DNA from: Nocardia cerradoensis NBRC 101014
Lineage (GTDB): Bacteria; Actinomycetota; Actinomycetes; Mycobacteriales; Mycobacteriaceae
Length of the DNA: 64,000 bases
Direction of reading: 5' to 3'
NCBI RefSeq assembly: GCF_000308535.1
Contig: NZ_BAFW01000002.1
Coordinates: 1 to 64,000 of the forward strand
Under the pieces are notes generated by a model. The model searched no databases. It had not been told where the DNA came from and was given only the letters and a program-made list of their open reading frames with translations. The position numbers and the translations under genes are program-made. Below are positions 33,275 through 43,396 of the stretch, in pieces (position 1 is the first letter of the stretch; the number at the start of each line of letters is the position of its first letter).

Positions 33275-34852
33275 ATGACCCGGACCGAAGCCGCCCCCAC
33301 CGGCGCCGCGCCGCCGCCGGATCGCTCGGACAGCGCACCGGTGGACGGGGTGGTCGCCGGATTCCGGAGCCGGCTCCGGCGTCGGCACGGTGAACTGCTG
33401 CGTCGTCGGCACATCCGGCGCGCAGCGCTGCTCGGATTGCTCGTGGTCCCGGTGACCGGCGGGATCGTCGTCGCCTTCGCGGTGCCGATGTTCGGTTCCG
33501 GCACTCGCAACGCCGCCTATCAGGCGGCCGCGGGTCCCGGACACGGGCGCGGGATGAGCCAGGTCGGCGCGTTCGACCAGGCCACCGCGGGCGCGACGGC
33601 CGACGGCATCCTGGCGCACTACTATCCGGGCGCCCAGCTCGGGACGATCGAGCCGACCACGGTGCGGGTACGGCTCACCGTCTACGACAACGAAACGCTC
33701 GACGTGTACTCCGATTCCGGGCTGACCGTCGCCGGCCGGCGGGTGGTGGCGGGACAGGCCGCGCACCTGACCCCGACGCCCGACGGCGGCGCGAACGTCG
33801 TGGTGACCATCGGTTGTGACGGTGATGTGCTGTGGCAGGGTTCCACCGACGACCCGTGGGCCTACCCTGCCGACGCCGGTCCCGACCGGCCCGAGGCCGA
33901 ACATCTGAAGGTGTGCGACGGATCGAGTTTCCGTGGGGCACTGGGGGTTACGCAGGACGGCGGTCACCCGGCGACGGTGAACCAGCTCGACGTCGAGGAC
34001 TATCTGCTCGGTGTGGTCCCGGCCGAGATGGAGGCCGACTGGGCCGACAAGGGTGGTGCGGAAGCGTTGCGGGCACAGGCGATCGCGGCCCGCTCGTACG
34101 CTCTGGCCGAACACCGCTACCCGTATGCCCAGACCTGCGACACCACCGACTGCCAGATGTATCCCGGCACCGACAAGGAGGATCCGCGCACGGCCGACGC
34201 GGTCCACGCCACCGCGGGCCAGGTCCTCCTGCGCGACGGCCACATCCTGCGCACGGAGTATTCGGCGGCGCCCGGCGGCGGGCAGCCGATCGACATCGCC
34301 ACCCTCGAGGTCGGGCCGACGCCCGCCGAGCTGGAGGCCGCGCCGGCCGTGCCCGAAGCTCCGGCCGCACCCGCGCCGGCGGTACCCGAGCAAGCGGTTC
34401 GCGGTAATTCCGCCATCGATGTTAAGTATGCCGAAAGCGGCGGCGCGGCAGGGCCTTTGGGCGATCCGATGGGCCCGGAGTCGTTGCTGCCCGGCAAGGT
34501 CGGAACCTTCCGGCTGTACCAGGGTGGCGTCATCATCGCGACCCCGACCCTCGGCGCCCAGATCGTCGATTACGCCCGCCTGCTGCAGATCGCGCCGCAG
34601 GTGAGCCAGAGCGCGGGGGAGAACGCCGGAGCGCAGGCCGCGGCTCCCGGCGGGACGCACTCTCCGGGAACGGCGGCGACTCCCACCCCGCCACCGGCTC
34701 CTACCGGGCTGGAGGCGCGGACCGGCCCGGCGGACCCGGCCGGCACTCCGGCTGCCGCGACCGGCTCACCCGCCGACCCGCCCGCCGCGGGGATCGCGGC
34801 GCCCGACCACACGGCAACCGCACCGGCCGCCGCGGCTTCCCGACCCGAATAA
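33275..34852 (+). CDS. SpoIID/LytB-domain cell-wall protein
   Basis: A 525-residue protein with an Arg-rich cytoplasmic head, one membrane segment (about 53-73) and an outside SpoIID domain (about 215-340). Conserved blocks are 'VEDYLLGVVPAEMEADW' and 'EALRAQAIAARSYALAEHRYP', with Cys in 'TCDTTDCQMYPG'. SpoIID enzymes are lytic transglycosylases that act on peptidoglycan lacking stem peptides, which pairs logically with the divergent amidase that would remove such peptides. After about residue 345 comes an Ala/Pro-rich linker, an LGFP-like segment and a low-complexity tail. The ATG at 33275 has AGGAGGG upstream; the longer frame to 33143 runs through the promoter region. Confidence 0.82.
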   Translation: MTRTEAAPTGAAPPPDRSDSAPVDGVVAGFRSRLRRRHGELLRRRHIRRAALLGLLVVPVTGGIVVAFAVPMFGSGTRNAAYQAAAGPGHGRGMSQVGAFDQATAGATADGILAHYYPGAQLGTIEPTTVRVRLTVYDNETLDVYSDSGLTVAGRRVVAGQAAHLTPTPDGGANVVVTIGCDGDVLWQGSTDDPWAYPADAGPDRPEAEHLKVCDGSSFRGALGVTQDGGHPATVNQLDVEDYLLGVVPAEMEADWADKGGAEALRAQAIAARSYALAEHRYPYAQTCDTTDCQMYPGTDKEDPRTADAVHATAGQVLLRDGHILRTEYSAAPGGGQPIDIATLEVGPTPAELEAAPAVPEAPAAPAPAVPEQAVRGNSAIDVKYAESGGAAGPLGDPMGPESLLPGKVGTFRLYQGGVIIATPTLGAQIVDYARLLQIAPQVSQSAGENAGAQAAAPGGTHSPGTAATPTPPPAPTGLEARTGPADPAGTPAAATGSPADPPAAGIAAPDHTATAPAAAASRPE

Positions 34853-34877
34853 GGGGGGACCGCTTCGCTCGCCGGAC

Positions 34878-34897
34878 CGGCACAGCCGGGTGTGCCG
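34878..34897. terminator. Hairpin between convergent spoIID-like and marR genes
   Basis: CGGCACA, 6-nt loop, TGTGCCG. There is no U-run, as is common in GC-rich actinobacteria. A second, longer GC palindrome (cccggccggagccggg) follows. Confidence 0.45.
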
Positions 34898-34940
34898 TCG
34901 TCCCCGGCCGGAGCCGGGCGCGACGTGGGCCCACCCTCGC

Positions 34941-35441
34941 TCAACCCAGCGAGGTGTCGTCCAGTGATTCGGAGAGCCGGCGGAGCAGGTCGGCGAGTTG
35001 GTCCAGTTCGGTCCGGCTCATCCTCGACAGCAGGCGGATCTCGTTGTCGACGTGCAGTGGCATGACCTCGTCGATCACCTCACGGCCGTGGTCGGTCAGC
35101 TGGACGCGGATGGTCCGCCGGTCCTTCGCGTCGGGAACACGGCGGACCAGATCCTTGGCGGCCATGCGGTCGATGCGATTGGTGATCGCGCCCGAGGTCA
35201 CCATGGTGGCTTTGATCAAGTCTCCGGCCGTGAGGCCGTCGGGCCCACCGGAGCGGCGCAGCGTGGACAGCACGTCGAATTCCCAGTATTCGAGTCCGTA
35301 GCGGGCGAAGAACTCCTTCATCTCACGCTCGAGCCGGCGGCCCATGCGCTTCAACCGGCCGATGACGTGGGTCGGCCAGACATCGAGGTCGGGGCGGACG
35401 CGACCCCAGTCCGCGACGATCCGGTCCACGGCGTCGCTCAC
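34941..35441 (-). CDS. MarR-family repressor
   Basis: A 166-residue MarR protein with dimerisation helices at both ends and a winged helix (about 60-125): 'LEYWEFDVLSTLRRSG', recognition helix 'KATMVTSGAITNRIDRMAAKDLV', and wing 'RRVPDAKDRRTIRVQLTDHG'. The GTG at 35441 follows GGGAGGAGAG. Divergent from the EamA exporter gene across 114 bp containing two near-palindromic operators. It probably represses itself and the exporter and responds to a phenolic or similar ligand. Confidence 0.92.
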   Translation of the reverse strand: MSDAVDRIVADWGRVRPDLDVWPTHVIGRLKRMGRRLEREMKEFFARYGLEYWEFDVLSTLRRSGGPDGLTAGDLIKATMVTSGAITNRIDRMAAKDLVRRVPDAKDRRTIRVQLTDHGREVIDEVMPLHVDNEIRLLSRMSRTELDQLADLLRRLSESLDDTSLG

Positions 35442-35468
35442 GGCGCTCTCCTCCCATGCGAAACAGAA

Positions 35469-35486
35469 TATCTCAACGTTCAGATA
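35469..35486. promoter_or_regulatory. MarR operator copy 1
   Basis: TATCTCAACGTTCAGATA, a palindrome with one mismatched pair, 27 bp before the marR start. Confidence 0.65.
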
Positions 35487-35518
35487 CTTGACATCAAGAC
35501 ACTCTCTGGTGTCCGATT

Positions 35519-35534
35519 ATCTCAACGTTGAGAT
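35519..35534. promoter_or_regulatory. MarR operator copy 2, perfect palindrome
   Basis: ATCTCAACGTTGAGAT, 21 bp before the exporter start. It shares the core ATCTCAACGTT with copy 1, 50 bp away. Confidence 0.75.
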
Positions 35535-35555
35535 TATCAATGAGGAGATACCGTC

Positions 35556-36527
35556 ATGACACGTACCGCCGCCGCCCGCGGTTCGACTGCCGCGATCCTC
35601 GCGATCACCGGTCTGGCGCCGCTGGTGTGGGGGACGACGTACGCCGTCACCTCCGAATTCCTGCCGCCGGAGCGGCCGATGTTCACCGCGCTGATGCGCG
35701 CCCTCCCGGCCGGATTGGTGCTGCTGGGCGCCACCCGGGTGCTGCCGCGCGGCCGCTGGATCGGCCGTGCCGCCCTGCTCGGCGTGCTCAACATCGGCGC
35801 CTTCTTCCCGCTGCTGTTCCTCGCCGCGTACCGGCTGCCCGGCGGCGTGGCGGCCGTATTGGGTTCGGCCGCACCGCTGTTCGCGCTCGGCTTCGCGGCG
35901 GTGCTGTTGCGGGTGCGGCCGAGCGGTCGCAAGCTGCTCGCCGGAGCGATCGGCATGCTCGGGGTGGCGCTGGTGGTGCTGCGGGCGAATGCCTCCCTGG
36001 ACACGATCGGTGTGCTGGCCGGGCTGGCGGGTGCGGCATCGATGGCCGCGGGAACCGTGCTGACCGGGCATTGGGGACGGCCCGAAGGTGTCGGCCCGCT
36101 GGCGTTCACCAGCTGGCAACTGACCGCCGGCGGCGTGGTGCTGCTGCCGTTGGCGCTGATCGCCGAGGGTGCGCCCCCCGCGCTGGACGCCTCGGCGATC
36201 GGCGGATACCTCTATCTCGGGGTGCTCGGCACCGCGGCCGCCTATGCCCTCTGGTTCCGCGGTCTGGCTCGGGTGCCGGCAACGTCCGTCGCCTTCCTCG
36301 GCCTGCTCAGTCCGCTCTCCGCGGCGGTGATCGGCTGGCTCGCGCTCGGCCAGTCGCTGACTCCGCTGCAGGTGCTGGGCATGGCGATCGCCCTGGGCGG
36401 CACGGTGCTGGGACAGGTGGGCGATCGGGCGCAGCCGCCGTCCGAGCACTCGGAGCCGCTCTCGCCGTCGGTCACCGACGCACCCGAACTCGCCGCCCCA
36501 CGGCAACTTTCATCGATCGAGGAGTGA
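35556..36527 (+). CDS. EamA/DMT-family exporter
   Basis: A 323-residue membrane protein with ten predicted helices in two EamA repeats ('PLVWGTTYAVTSEFLPPERPMFTALMRALPAGL' opens the first; 'GPLAFTSWQLTAGGVVLLPLAL' opens the second), and a polar C-terminal tail. It is expected to export metabolites or drugs; the ligand is unknown. The ATG at 35556 follows GAGGAGA. The MarR gene is divergent, and the oxidoreductase gene starts 6 bp after the stop, so the two form a small MarR-controlled operon. Confidence 0.87.
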   Translation: MTRTAAARGSTAAILAITGLAPLVWGTTYAVTSEFLPPERPMFTALMRALPAGLVLLGATRVLPRGRWIGRAALLGVLNIGAFFPLLFLAAYRLPGGVAAVLGSAAPLFALGFAAVLLRVRPSGRKLLAGAIGMLGVALVVLRANASLDTIGVLAGLAGAASMAAGTVLTGHWGRPEGVGPLAFTSWQLTAGGVVLLPLALIAEGAPPALDASAIGGYLYLGVLGTAAAYALWFRGLARVPATSVAFLGLLSPLSAAVIGWLALGQSLTPLQVLGMAIALGGTVLGQVGDRAQPPSEHSEPLSPSVTDAPELAAPRQLSSIEE

Positions 36528-36533
36528 AAAACC

Positions 36534-37169
36534 ATGCATATCACCGTTTTCGGCGCGGCGGGAATCGCGGGCAGCCGCATCGTGCGCGAGGCGCTGTCGC
36601 GCGGCCACGAGGTCACCGCCGTCGGACGCGGCGAGCGTTCGGACGATCTGCCCGCCGCGGCGAGCTTCCGCACCGCCGACGCCACCGATCCGGCCCAGGT
36701 GAAGGATGTCACCGCCGGTAGCGACGCGGTCATCAGCGCGACTCGGCCGCGACCCGGGCGCGAATACGAATTGGCGGACGTGGCCGCGGCACTGCTGGCG
36801 GGATTGCGCGGCACCGGAATCCGCCTGCTGGTCGTCGGCGGCGCGGGCGATCTGCTCGTGCCCGGCGCCGGCACGACCGTCATGCAACAGCCGGACTTCC
36901 CGCCGGACTGGCGTCCGATCGCCCTGGCCTGCCACGCGCAACGAGAGGTGTTCCACAGCGCGACAACCGATGTCGACTGGACCTATCTCAGCCCGCCCGC
37001 CCTGCTCGAGCCCGGTGAACGCCGCGGAACCTACCGCGTCGGCGCCGACGAACTGATCACCGACAGCACGGGCACCTCGCACATCTCGATGGAAGACCTC
37101 GCCGTCGCCCTCCTCGACGAGGCCGAACAGCAGCGCCACACCCGCACCCGCTTCACCGTCGGGTACTGA
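36534..37169 (+). CDS. NAD(P)-binding oxidoreductase, atypical SDR/NmrA-like
   Basis: A 211-residue protein starting with a Rossmann motif Gly-x2-Gly-x2-Gly in 'VFGAAGIAGSRIVREAL' and an acidic/basic second strand ending 'TAVGRG'. Later comes 'LLVVGGAGDLLVPG', typical of the small atypical SDRs related to flavin reductase BLVRB and YwnB-like proteins. No Tyr-x3-Lys pair is present. The substrate is unknown. It is translated as the second gene of the MarR-controlled unit, so it may act on the same compound as the exporter. Confidence 0.8.
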   Translation: MHITVFGAAGIAGSRIVREALSRGHEVTAVGRGERSDDLPAAASFRTADATDPAQVKDVTAGSDAVISATRPRPGREYELADVAAALLAGLRGTGIRLLVVGGAGDLLVPGAGTTVMQQPDFPPDWRPIALACHAQREVFHSATTDVDWTYLSPPALLEPGERRGTYRVGADELITDSTGTSHISMEDLAVALLDEAEQQRHTRTRFTVGY

Positions 37170-37262
37170 ATCCCGGACCGAACACGTTCTCGGACATGGG
37201 TTCACCTCGTACCGACGGCGCCGGCAGGCGGTAGAGTGCCTGCCCGAGAGAAGGGGGAGCCG

Positions 37263-37862
37263 ATGAGCTATCCGTACGGGCCCGGCTACGGGGGGAACGG
37301 CTATCCGCCGGCGGGCTACCCGCCCGGGTATCCGCCCGCGGGATATCCGGCGCCGGGTTATGCGCCCTACGGTTATCAGGAGCCGCGCCCGAGCGGGGGT
37401 GCGGCGATCACCGCGGGAGTCTTCGCACTCCTGCTGGCGCTGCTGGCCGCGTTCGGGATCATCGGATTGCTCAGCGCGGCCAGTAGTGTGAGCCACTCCT
37501 ACGGCTCCTACCGTTCGCACAACAGCGGTTCGGCCGACATCTTCTACATCATGGCCGCGGTCGACGGCGTGATCGCGCTGCTGTGGGCCGTCGGCGGAAT
37601 CATGCTGATGAACCACAAGAACGCCGGGCGGGTGATGCTGGTCGCACTGTCTTCGCTCGGACTGCTCGGTGGTCTCGCGGGGATCGTGATGTCGCTGGCC
37701 AACGGCGTGCCCGCGGCGTCGATCGGCGGAATCGTCGGACTGCTGTTCGCGGTGCTGATGTTGAGCCTGACGCTGTCCGGTTCGGCGAAGCGGTGGTGCG
37801 GCGTGGGCATGTCCGCCTATCCGCCCGTCGCGTACTACGGCCAGCCTCCGTATCCGTACTGA
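37263..37862 (+). CDS. Small membrane protein with a Pro-Gly-Tyr-rich head, copy 1
   Basis: A 199-residue protein. Residues 1-40 are a Pro/Gly/Tyr-rich tail of 'GYPP' units, cytoplasmic by the positive-inside tendency. Four predicted membrane helices follow. This architecture is widespread in actinobacterial envelope proteins, but no function can be assigned. The ATG at 37263 has GGGGGAG upstream; an in-frame start 27 nt earlier overlaps that site. A downstream paralogue follows at 11 bp. Confidence 0.72.
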   Translation: MSYPYGPGYGGNGYPPAGYPPGYPPAGYPAPGYAPYGYQEPRPSGGAAITAGVFALLLALLAAFGIIGLLSAASSVSHSYGSYRSHNSGSADIFYIMAAVDGVIALLWAVGGIMLMNHKNAGRVMLVALSSLGLLGGLAGIVMSLANGVPAASIGGIVGLLFAVLMLSLTLSGSAKRWCGVGMSAYPPVAYYGQPPYPY

Positions 37863-37872
37863 GAAGGCGGAC

Positions 37873-38382
37873 GTGGCGTATCCGTATATGCAGCCCGCCT
37901 ACGCCCCGCCGGCACCGAAGCCGGGCGGCGGAACGGCGATCACCGCGGGGGTATCGGCGCTGTTGCAGGGCATCGCGTTGACCGTGTTCTCCGTCCTCGG
38001 GGCGATCGCGACCCGCCAGGATCGCCGGAGCGGAGACGGCTCGACGGAGGATCTCGTCGCCTTGATCATCTTCGGCTCGCGGTCCTCGCTGTTTCTCGTC
38101 GGCGCGATACTTCTGCTGTGCCGGCGAAAGTCCGGACGATTCATCGTCGTCGCTGTGACCTCACTGGTGCTGCTGGTAGTCCCCGTTTTCCCGGTCGTCG
38201 CCGCGATCGGGGGCGGCGTCGAGAAGTCCGATGTGGTGGGGTTCGCTGTGATGCTCGCGCTCCTCTTCGCGGTCGAGCTCCCCACGCTCGTGTGCGCCGC
38301 GATGAGCTCGACCGGACGGTGGATCGCCGCCCGAACTGTGAAAACTCACGTTCCACCGGCCCCTGTATACCCCTATTACTGA
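37873..38382 (+). CDS. Small membrane protein, copy 2 of the pair
   Basis: A 169-residue paralogue: a short 'AYPYMQPAYAPPAPKPGGG' head, the shared 'GTAITAGVxALLxG' helix start, and four membrane helices ending in a Pro/Tyr tail. The GTG at 37873 follows the stop of copy 1 by 11 bp, so the pair is cotranscribed. The function is unknown. Confidence 0.68.
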   Translation: MAYPYMQPAYAPPAPKPGGGTAITAGVSALLQGIALTVFSVLGAIATRQDRRSGDGSTEDLVALIIFGSRSSLFLVGAILLLCRRKSGRFIVVAVTSLVLLVVPVFPVVAAIGGGVEKSDVVGFAVMLALLFAVELPTLVCAAMSSTGRWIAARTVKTHVPPAPVYPYY

Positions 38383-38586
38383 ATACCCCCCTGTTACCGA
38401 GTGACCGGACGACCGCGCCGGTGTCGTCTCCGCAGACACCCGGTCGCGTTCGCCGCATGCCTCCCGGCCGAGTCCACCGGGGGGCTCGGACGGCGGTTGT
38501 CGACCGGCCGGTGACCGTGCGGTAAACACTGTCCGGGCCTTCGCGGCGATATTCCGCTACCCGTCCCGGTCCGCGCACGGCCGTGA

Positions 38587-39858
<1,272 letters not shown>

Positions 39859-39895
39859 TGTGCCACCGGCCCGTACCGCGGATGCAGGAAGTGAA

Positions 39896-41851
39896 ATGAC
39901 CGCACAAGTGACCCTCGAGGATATGAGCACCGAGACCCGCGCGAAATCCCTGCTGCAGCGCATCATTCTGCCTCGCCCCGGCGAGCCGCTGGATGTGCGG
40001 ACGCTGTATCTGGAGGAATCGGCGACGAACGCTCGGCGCGCTCATGCTCCCACGCGCACCTCGCTCTCGATCGGCGCCGAATCCGAAGTGTCGTTCTGCA
40101 CCTATTTCAATGCCGTGCCGGCCAGTTACTGGCGGCGCTGGACGATTCTGGAATCGGTGGTGCTGCGCCTGGAACTGTCCGGGCACGGCCGGGTGGACGT
40201 CTACCGCTCCAAGGCCGACGGCTCCCGAATCCATGTGCGCGGTAACGAATTCGCGACGACCACGGCGGGCCGTGAATCGATCACCGCACCGACCGATGTG
40301 ACCACGGTCGAATTCGAGGTCGAGCTGGCGCCGTTCGAGGACGGCGGCTGGATCTGGTTCGACATCACCACCGATTCCGCGGTCGAATTGCGCAGCGGTG
40401 GTTGGTACGCGCCGATCGAGGCGCCCGGCGAGGGCAGCATCGCGGTGGGCATGCCGACCTTCAACCGGCCCACCGACTGTGTGAACACCCTCGCGGCCCT
40501 CGGCTCGGATCCGCTCGTGCTGGAGAAGATCGCGGCCGTGATCATTCCCGATCAGGGCAATCGCAAGGCCGTCGACGAACCCGGTTTCGCCGAGGCGGCC
40601 GCGATTCTCGGCGATCGGCTCGCGATTCACGATCAGCCGAATCTCGGCGGTTCCGGTGGTTACAGCCGCGTCATGTACGAGGCGCTGAAAACCACGGACG
40701 CGCAATACATCGTCTACATGGACGACGATATCGAGATCGAGCCGGACTGCATTCTGCGCGCACTGGCCTTCGCCCGTTTCTCCCGCACCCCCACGCTGGT
40801 GGGCGGGCAGATGCTGAATCTGCAGGAGCGCTCGCATCTGCACACCATGGGCGAGGTGGTCGACCGCGGTATCTGGATGTGGACCGCGGCGCCGAATGTG
40901 GAATACGACCACGATTTCTCGAAGTATCCGCTGCGCGACCGCGACAATTCCAAACTGCTGCACCGGCGCATCGATGTCGATTTCAACGGCTGGTGGACCT
41001 GTGTGATCCCGCGCGTGGTGGCCGAGCAGATCGGTCAGCCGCTGCCGCTGTTCCTGAAGTGGGACGACGTGGAATACGGCCTGCGCGCCCGCGCGGCCGG
41101 ATATCCGACGGTCACGCTGCCGGGTGCGGCGGTCTGGCACATGGCGTGGAGCGACAAGGACGACGCCATCGACTGGCAGGCCTATTTCCACCTGCGCAAC
41201 CGCCTGGTGGTCGCGGCCCTGCATCTCGGCAACGACGGCCGCCCGATGATCGTGAACACGGTCAAGGCGACGCTGAAACATCTGCTGTGCCTGGAATATT
41301 CGACGGTCGCCATTCAGAACCAGGCGATTCGCGATTTTCTCGCCGGGCCGGACAAGCTGTTCGAACTGCTGCCCACGGCCCTGGGGCAGGTCGCCGCGAT
41401 GCGGAAGGAATTCCCGGATGCGGTGATCGTCGGCTCCTCGACGGACCTGCCGCTGCCCAGCGGCGCCGATGTGGGGGCGGTCGGTGAACCGTCGAATCCG
41501 CTGGCGAAGGTCGTCCGGCTCGGCAAGGGCGTGGTGCACAATCTGCGCAAGGCCAAGACCGAACATCACGACCGCCCGCAGTTGAACGTCCCGACCCTGG
41601 ACGCGCGTTGGTTCCTGCTCTCGCAGGTCGACGGGGTTACCGTGACCACAGCCGACGGGCGTGGTGTGGTGTACCGCAAGCGTGATCCGCGTCAGGCCCG
41701 GGAGCTGTTCGCCGAGGCGATGCGGCTGCGCCGGGAACTGGCCGCCCGATTCCCGGAGCTGCGGGAGCGGTACCGTGCCGCACACGCCCGCTTGACCAGC
41801 ACGGCGGCCTGGGAGAACGCGTTCGGAATCAACACTAGTGAGGACAAATGA
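39896..41851 (+). CDS. glfT2: Galactofuranosyltransferase GlfT2
   Basis: Polymerises alternating beta-1,5 and beta-1,6 galactofuranose into the arabinogalactan galactan. A 651-residue GT2-type enzyme: N-terminal beta-rich domain, GT-A domain with the metal motif Asp-Asp-Asp at 276-278 ('YMDDDIEIE'), Trp-Asp-Asp at 389-391 ('KWDDVEYGLR') supplying the catalytic base, and His415 ('WHMAW') as metal ligand. The ATG at 39896 follows AGGAAG. It overlaps the next gene by 4 bp (ATGA). Corresponds to Rv3808c (637). Confidence 0.96.
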   Translation: MTAQVTLEDMSTETRAKSLLQRIILPRPGEPLDVRTLYLEESATNARRAHAPTRTSLSIGAESEVSFCTYFNAVPASYWRRWTILESVVLRLELSGHGRVDVYRSKADGSRIHVRGNEFATTTAGRESITAPTDVTTVEFEVELAPFEDGGWIWFDITTDSAVELRSGGWYAPIEAPGEGSIAVGMPTFNRPTDCVNTLAALGSDPLVLEKIAAVIIPDQGNRKAVDEPGFAEAAAILGDRLAIHDQPNLGGSGGYSRVMYEALKTTDAQYIVYMDDDIEIEPDCILRALAFARFSRTPTLVGGQMLNLQERSHLHTMGEVVDRGIWMWTAAPNVEYDHDFSKYPLRDRDNSKLLHRRIDVDFNGWWTCVIPRVVAEQIGQPLPLFLKWDDVEYGLRARAAGYPTVTLPGAAVWHMAWSDKDDAIDWQAYFHLRNRLVVAALHLGNDGRPMIVNTVKATLKHLLCLEYSTVAIQNQAIRDFLAGPDKLFELLPTALGQVAAMRKEFPDAVIVGSSTDLPLPSGADVGAVGEPSNPLAKVVRLGKGVVHNLRKAKTEHHDRPQLNVPTLDARWFLLSQVDGVTVTTADGRGVVYRKRDPRQARELFAEAMRLRRELAARFPELRERYRAAHARLTSTAAWENAFGINTSEDK

Positions 41852-42447
41852 CCGCCCCAGCCTCCTCCGATCCGGCAGGCGCCCCGCATCTGCAGGTGGT
41901 GGCGGACCCCGAGGTGTCCAAGCCCGCCGAGGTCAAGATCCTCAACGCGGTGCAGGGCGCCATCGGCACGCCGCCGGTGATCAAGGCCGCGCGCGGGATG
42001 TCGCACTTCGGTGAGCACGCGCTCGGCTGGATGGCCATCGGCGCCGCCGGTGCACTGGTCGACAAATCCCGCCGGCGCCAGTGGGCCGGCGTCGCGGTCG
42101 GCGCCTTCGGGGCGCACGCCGCCTCGGTCGTCATCAAGCGCATCGTCCGCCGACCGCGCCCGCACGACCCATCGGTGCAGGTCAACGTGTCGACGCCGAG
42201 CAAACTGAGCTTCCCGTCCTCGCACGCCACCTCCACGACGGCGGCGGCCGTGTTGCTCGGGAAGTTGACCGGGCTACCCTTGCCTGCGGTGCTCGTGCCG
42301 CCGATGCTGCTCTCCCGGGTCGTTCTGGGAGTGCACTATCCCTCCGACGTGCTCGCCGGATCCGCTCTGGGTGCGGCATCCGCCGCAGCCGTGCTAGCCG
42401 CCGAAAAGAGATTCGCCAGTGACCGCACAGGAAAGAACCCTCGCTGA
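41848..42447 (+). CDS. PAP2-family phosphatase (Rv3807c-like)
   Basis: A 199-residue membrane phosphatase. All three PAP2 motifs are present: 'KRIVRRPRP', 'SFPSSHATS' and 'SRVVLGVHYPSD'. In this operon it is the expected phosphatase of decaprenyl-phosphoryl-5-phosphoribose, preparing the arabinose donor precursor made by UbiA. The ATG overlaps the glfT2 stop (ATGA). The first 50 residues are soluble and acidic. Confidence 0.9.
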   Translation: MTAPASSDPAGAPHLQVVADPEVSKPAEVKILNAVQGAIGTPPVIKAARGMSHFGEHALGWMAIGAAGALVDKSRRRQWAGVAVGAFGAHAASVVIKRIVRRPRPHDPSVQVNVSTPSKLSFPSSHATSTTAAAVLLGKLTGLPLPAVLVPPMLLSRVVLGVHYPSDVLAGSALGAASAAAVLAAEKRFASDRTGKNPR

Positions 42448-42448
42448 T

Positions 42449-43396
42449 ATGAGTGAAGAGCCGACCGGCACCGACCTCGACGAAGCCGTCCTGAAGGGTC
42501 CGCCGAAGACGCTGGCCGGCGGAATCGTCAAAGCCGTGCGGCCACGGCAGTGGGTGAAGAACGTCCTCGTGCTGGCGGCGCCGCTGGCCGCCGGTAAGGA
42601 CGCGGTCTCCGGTGCGTACGTGCTGGCGGATGCGACCGTGGTCGCCCATATCGCGATCGCGTTCGTCGTGTTCTGCATGGCGGCCTCGGGGATCTACCTG
42701 GTCAACGACGCGCTCGACGTCGAGGCCGACCGCGCCCACCCCACCAAGCGGTTCCGGCCCATCGCGGCCGGCATCGTGCCGGTGAACCTGGCGTACTCGC
42801 TCTCGGCGGTGCTGCTGATCGGCTCGATCGCGGGTTCGTTCCTGGCGTCCTGGCATCTGGCCGTCGTGATGGCGGTCTACATCGGCATTCAGCTGGCCTA
42901 CTGCTTCGGCCTGAAACACCAAGCGGTGCTCGACATCTGCATCGTGTCCTCGGGCTTCCTGCTGCGCGCGGTCGCCGGTGGCGCGGCCGCCGACATCCGG
43001 CTCTCGCAGTGGTTCCTGCTGATCATGGCCTTCGGCTCGCTGTTCATGGCGGCGGGTAAGCGCTACGCGGAGTTGAAGATCGCGCTCGACACCGGCGCCA
43101 AGATCCGCAAGTCGCTGCAGTACTACACACCCACCTACCTGCGCTTCATCTGGACCCTGTCGGCCACCGCGGTGGTGGTCTTCTACGGGTTGTGGGCCTT
43201 CGAAACCGATCACAAGCACACCCAGTGGTTCGCAATCTCGATGATTCCGTTTACCATCGCAGTCCTGCGCTACGCGGTCGACGTCGATGGCGGCGAGGCC
43301 GGGGAACCCGAAGAGATCGCGCTGGGGGATCGCATATTGCAGCTCCTGGCCATCGCCTGGATCGGAGCGGTAGGTGTCGCTGTCTATCTCACCTGA
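42449..43396 (+). CDS. ubiA: Decaprenyl-phosphate phosphoribosyltransferase (UbiA fold)
   Basis: Joins decaprenyl phosphate with PRPP, the committed step to decaprenyl-phosphoryl-arabinose. A 315-residue membrane enzyme of the UbiA family with 'VRPRQWVKNVLVLAAPLA', the first Asp-rich motif in 'NDALDVEADRAHPTKRFRPIAAG' and the second in 'YCFGLKHQAVLDIC'. It aligns by eye with Rv3806c along its length and starts like it (Met-Ser-Glu), so the ATG at 42449 is preferred to an in-frame GTG at 42419 that overlaps the previous gene. Confidence 0.95.
   Translation: MSEEPTGTDLDEAVLKGPPKTLAGGIVKAVRPRQWVKNVLVLAAPLAAGKDAVSGAYVLADATVVAHIAIAFVVFCMAASGIYLVNDALDVEADRAHPTKRFRPIAAGIVPVNLAYSLSAVLLIGSIAGSFLASWHLAVVMAVYIGIQLAYCFGLKHQAVLDICIVSSGFLLRAVAGGAAADIRLSQWFLLIMAFGSLFMAAGKRYAELKIALDTGAKIRKSLQYYTPTYLRFIWTLSATAVVVFYGLWAFETDHKHTQWFAISMIPFTIAVLRYAVDVDGGEAGEPEEIALGDRILQLLAIAWIGAVGVAVYLT

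Noticed and set aside
35528..36721. Plus-strand frame of 397 codons overlapping the EamA exporter and NmrA-like genes
   Set aside because: Arg/Ala-rich alternative frame; the true frame has ten membrane helices and its ATG has a good ribosome site.
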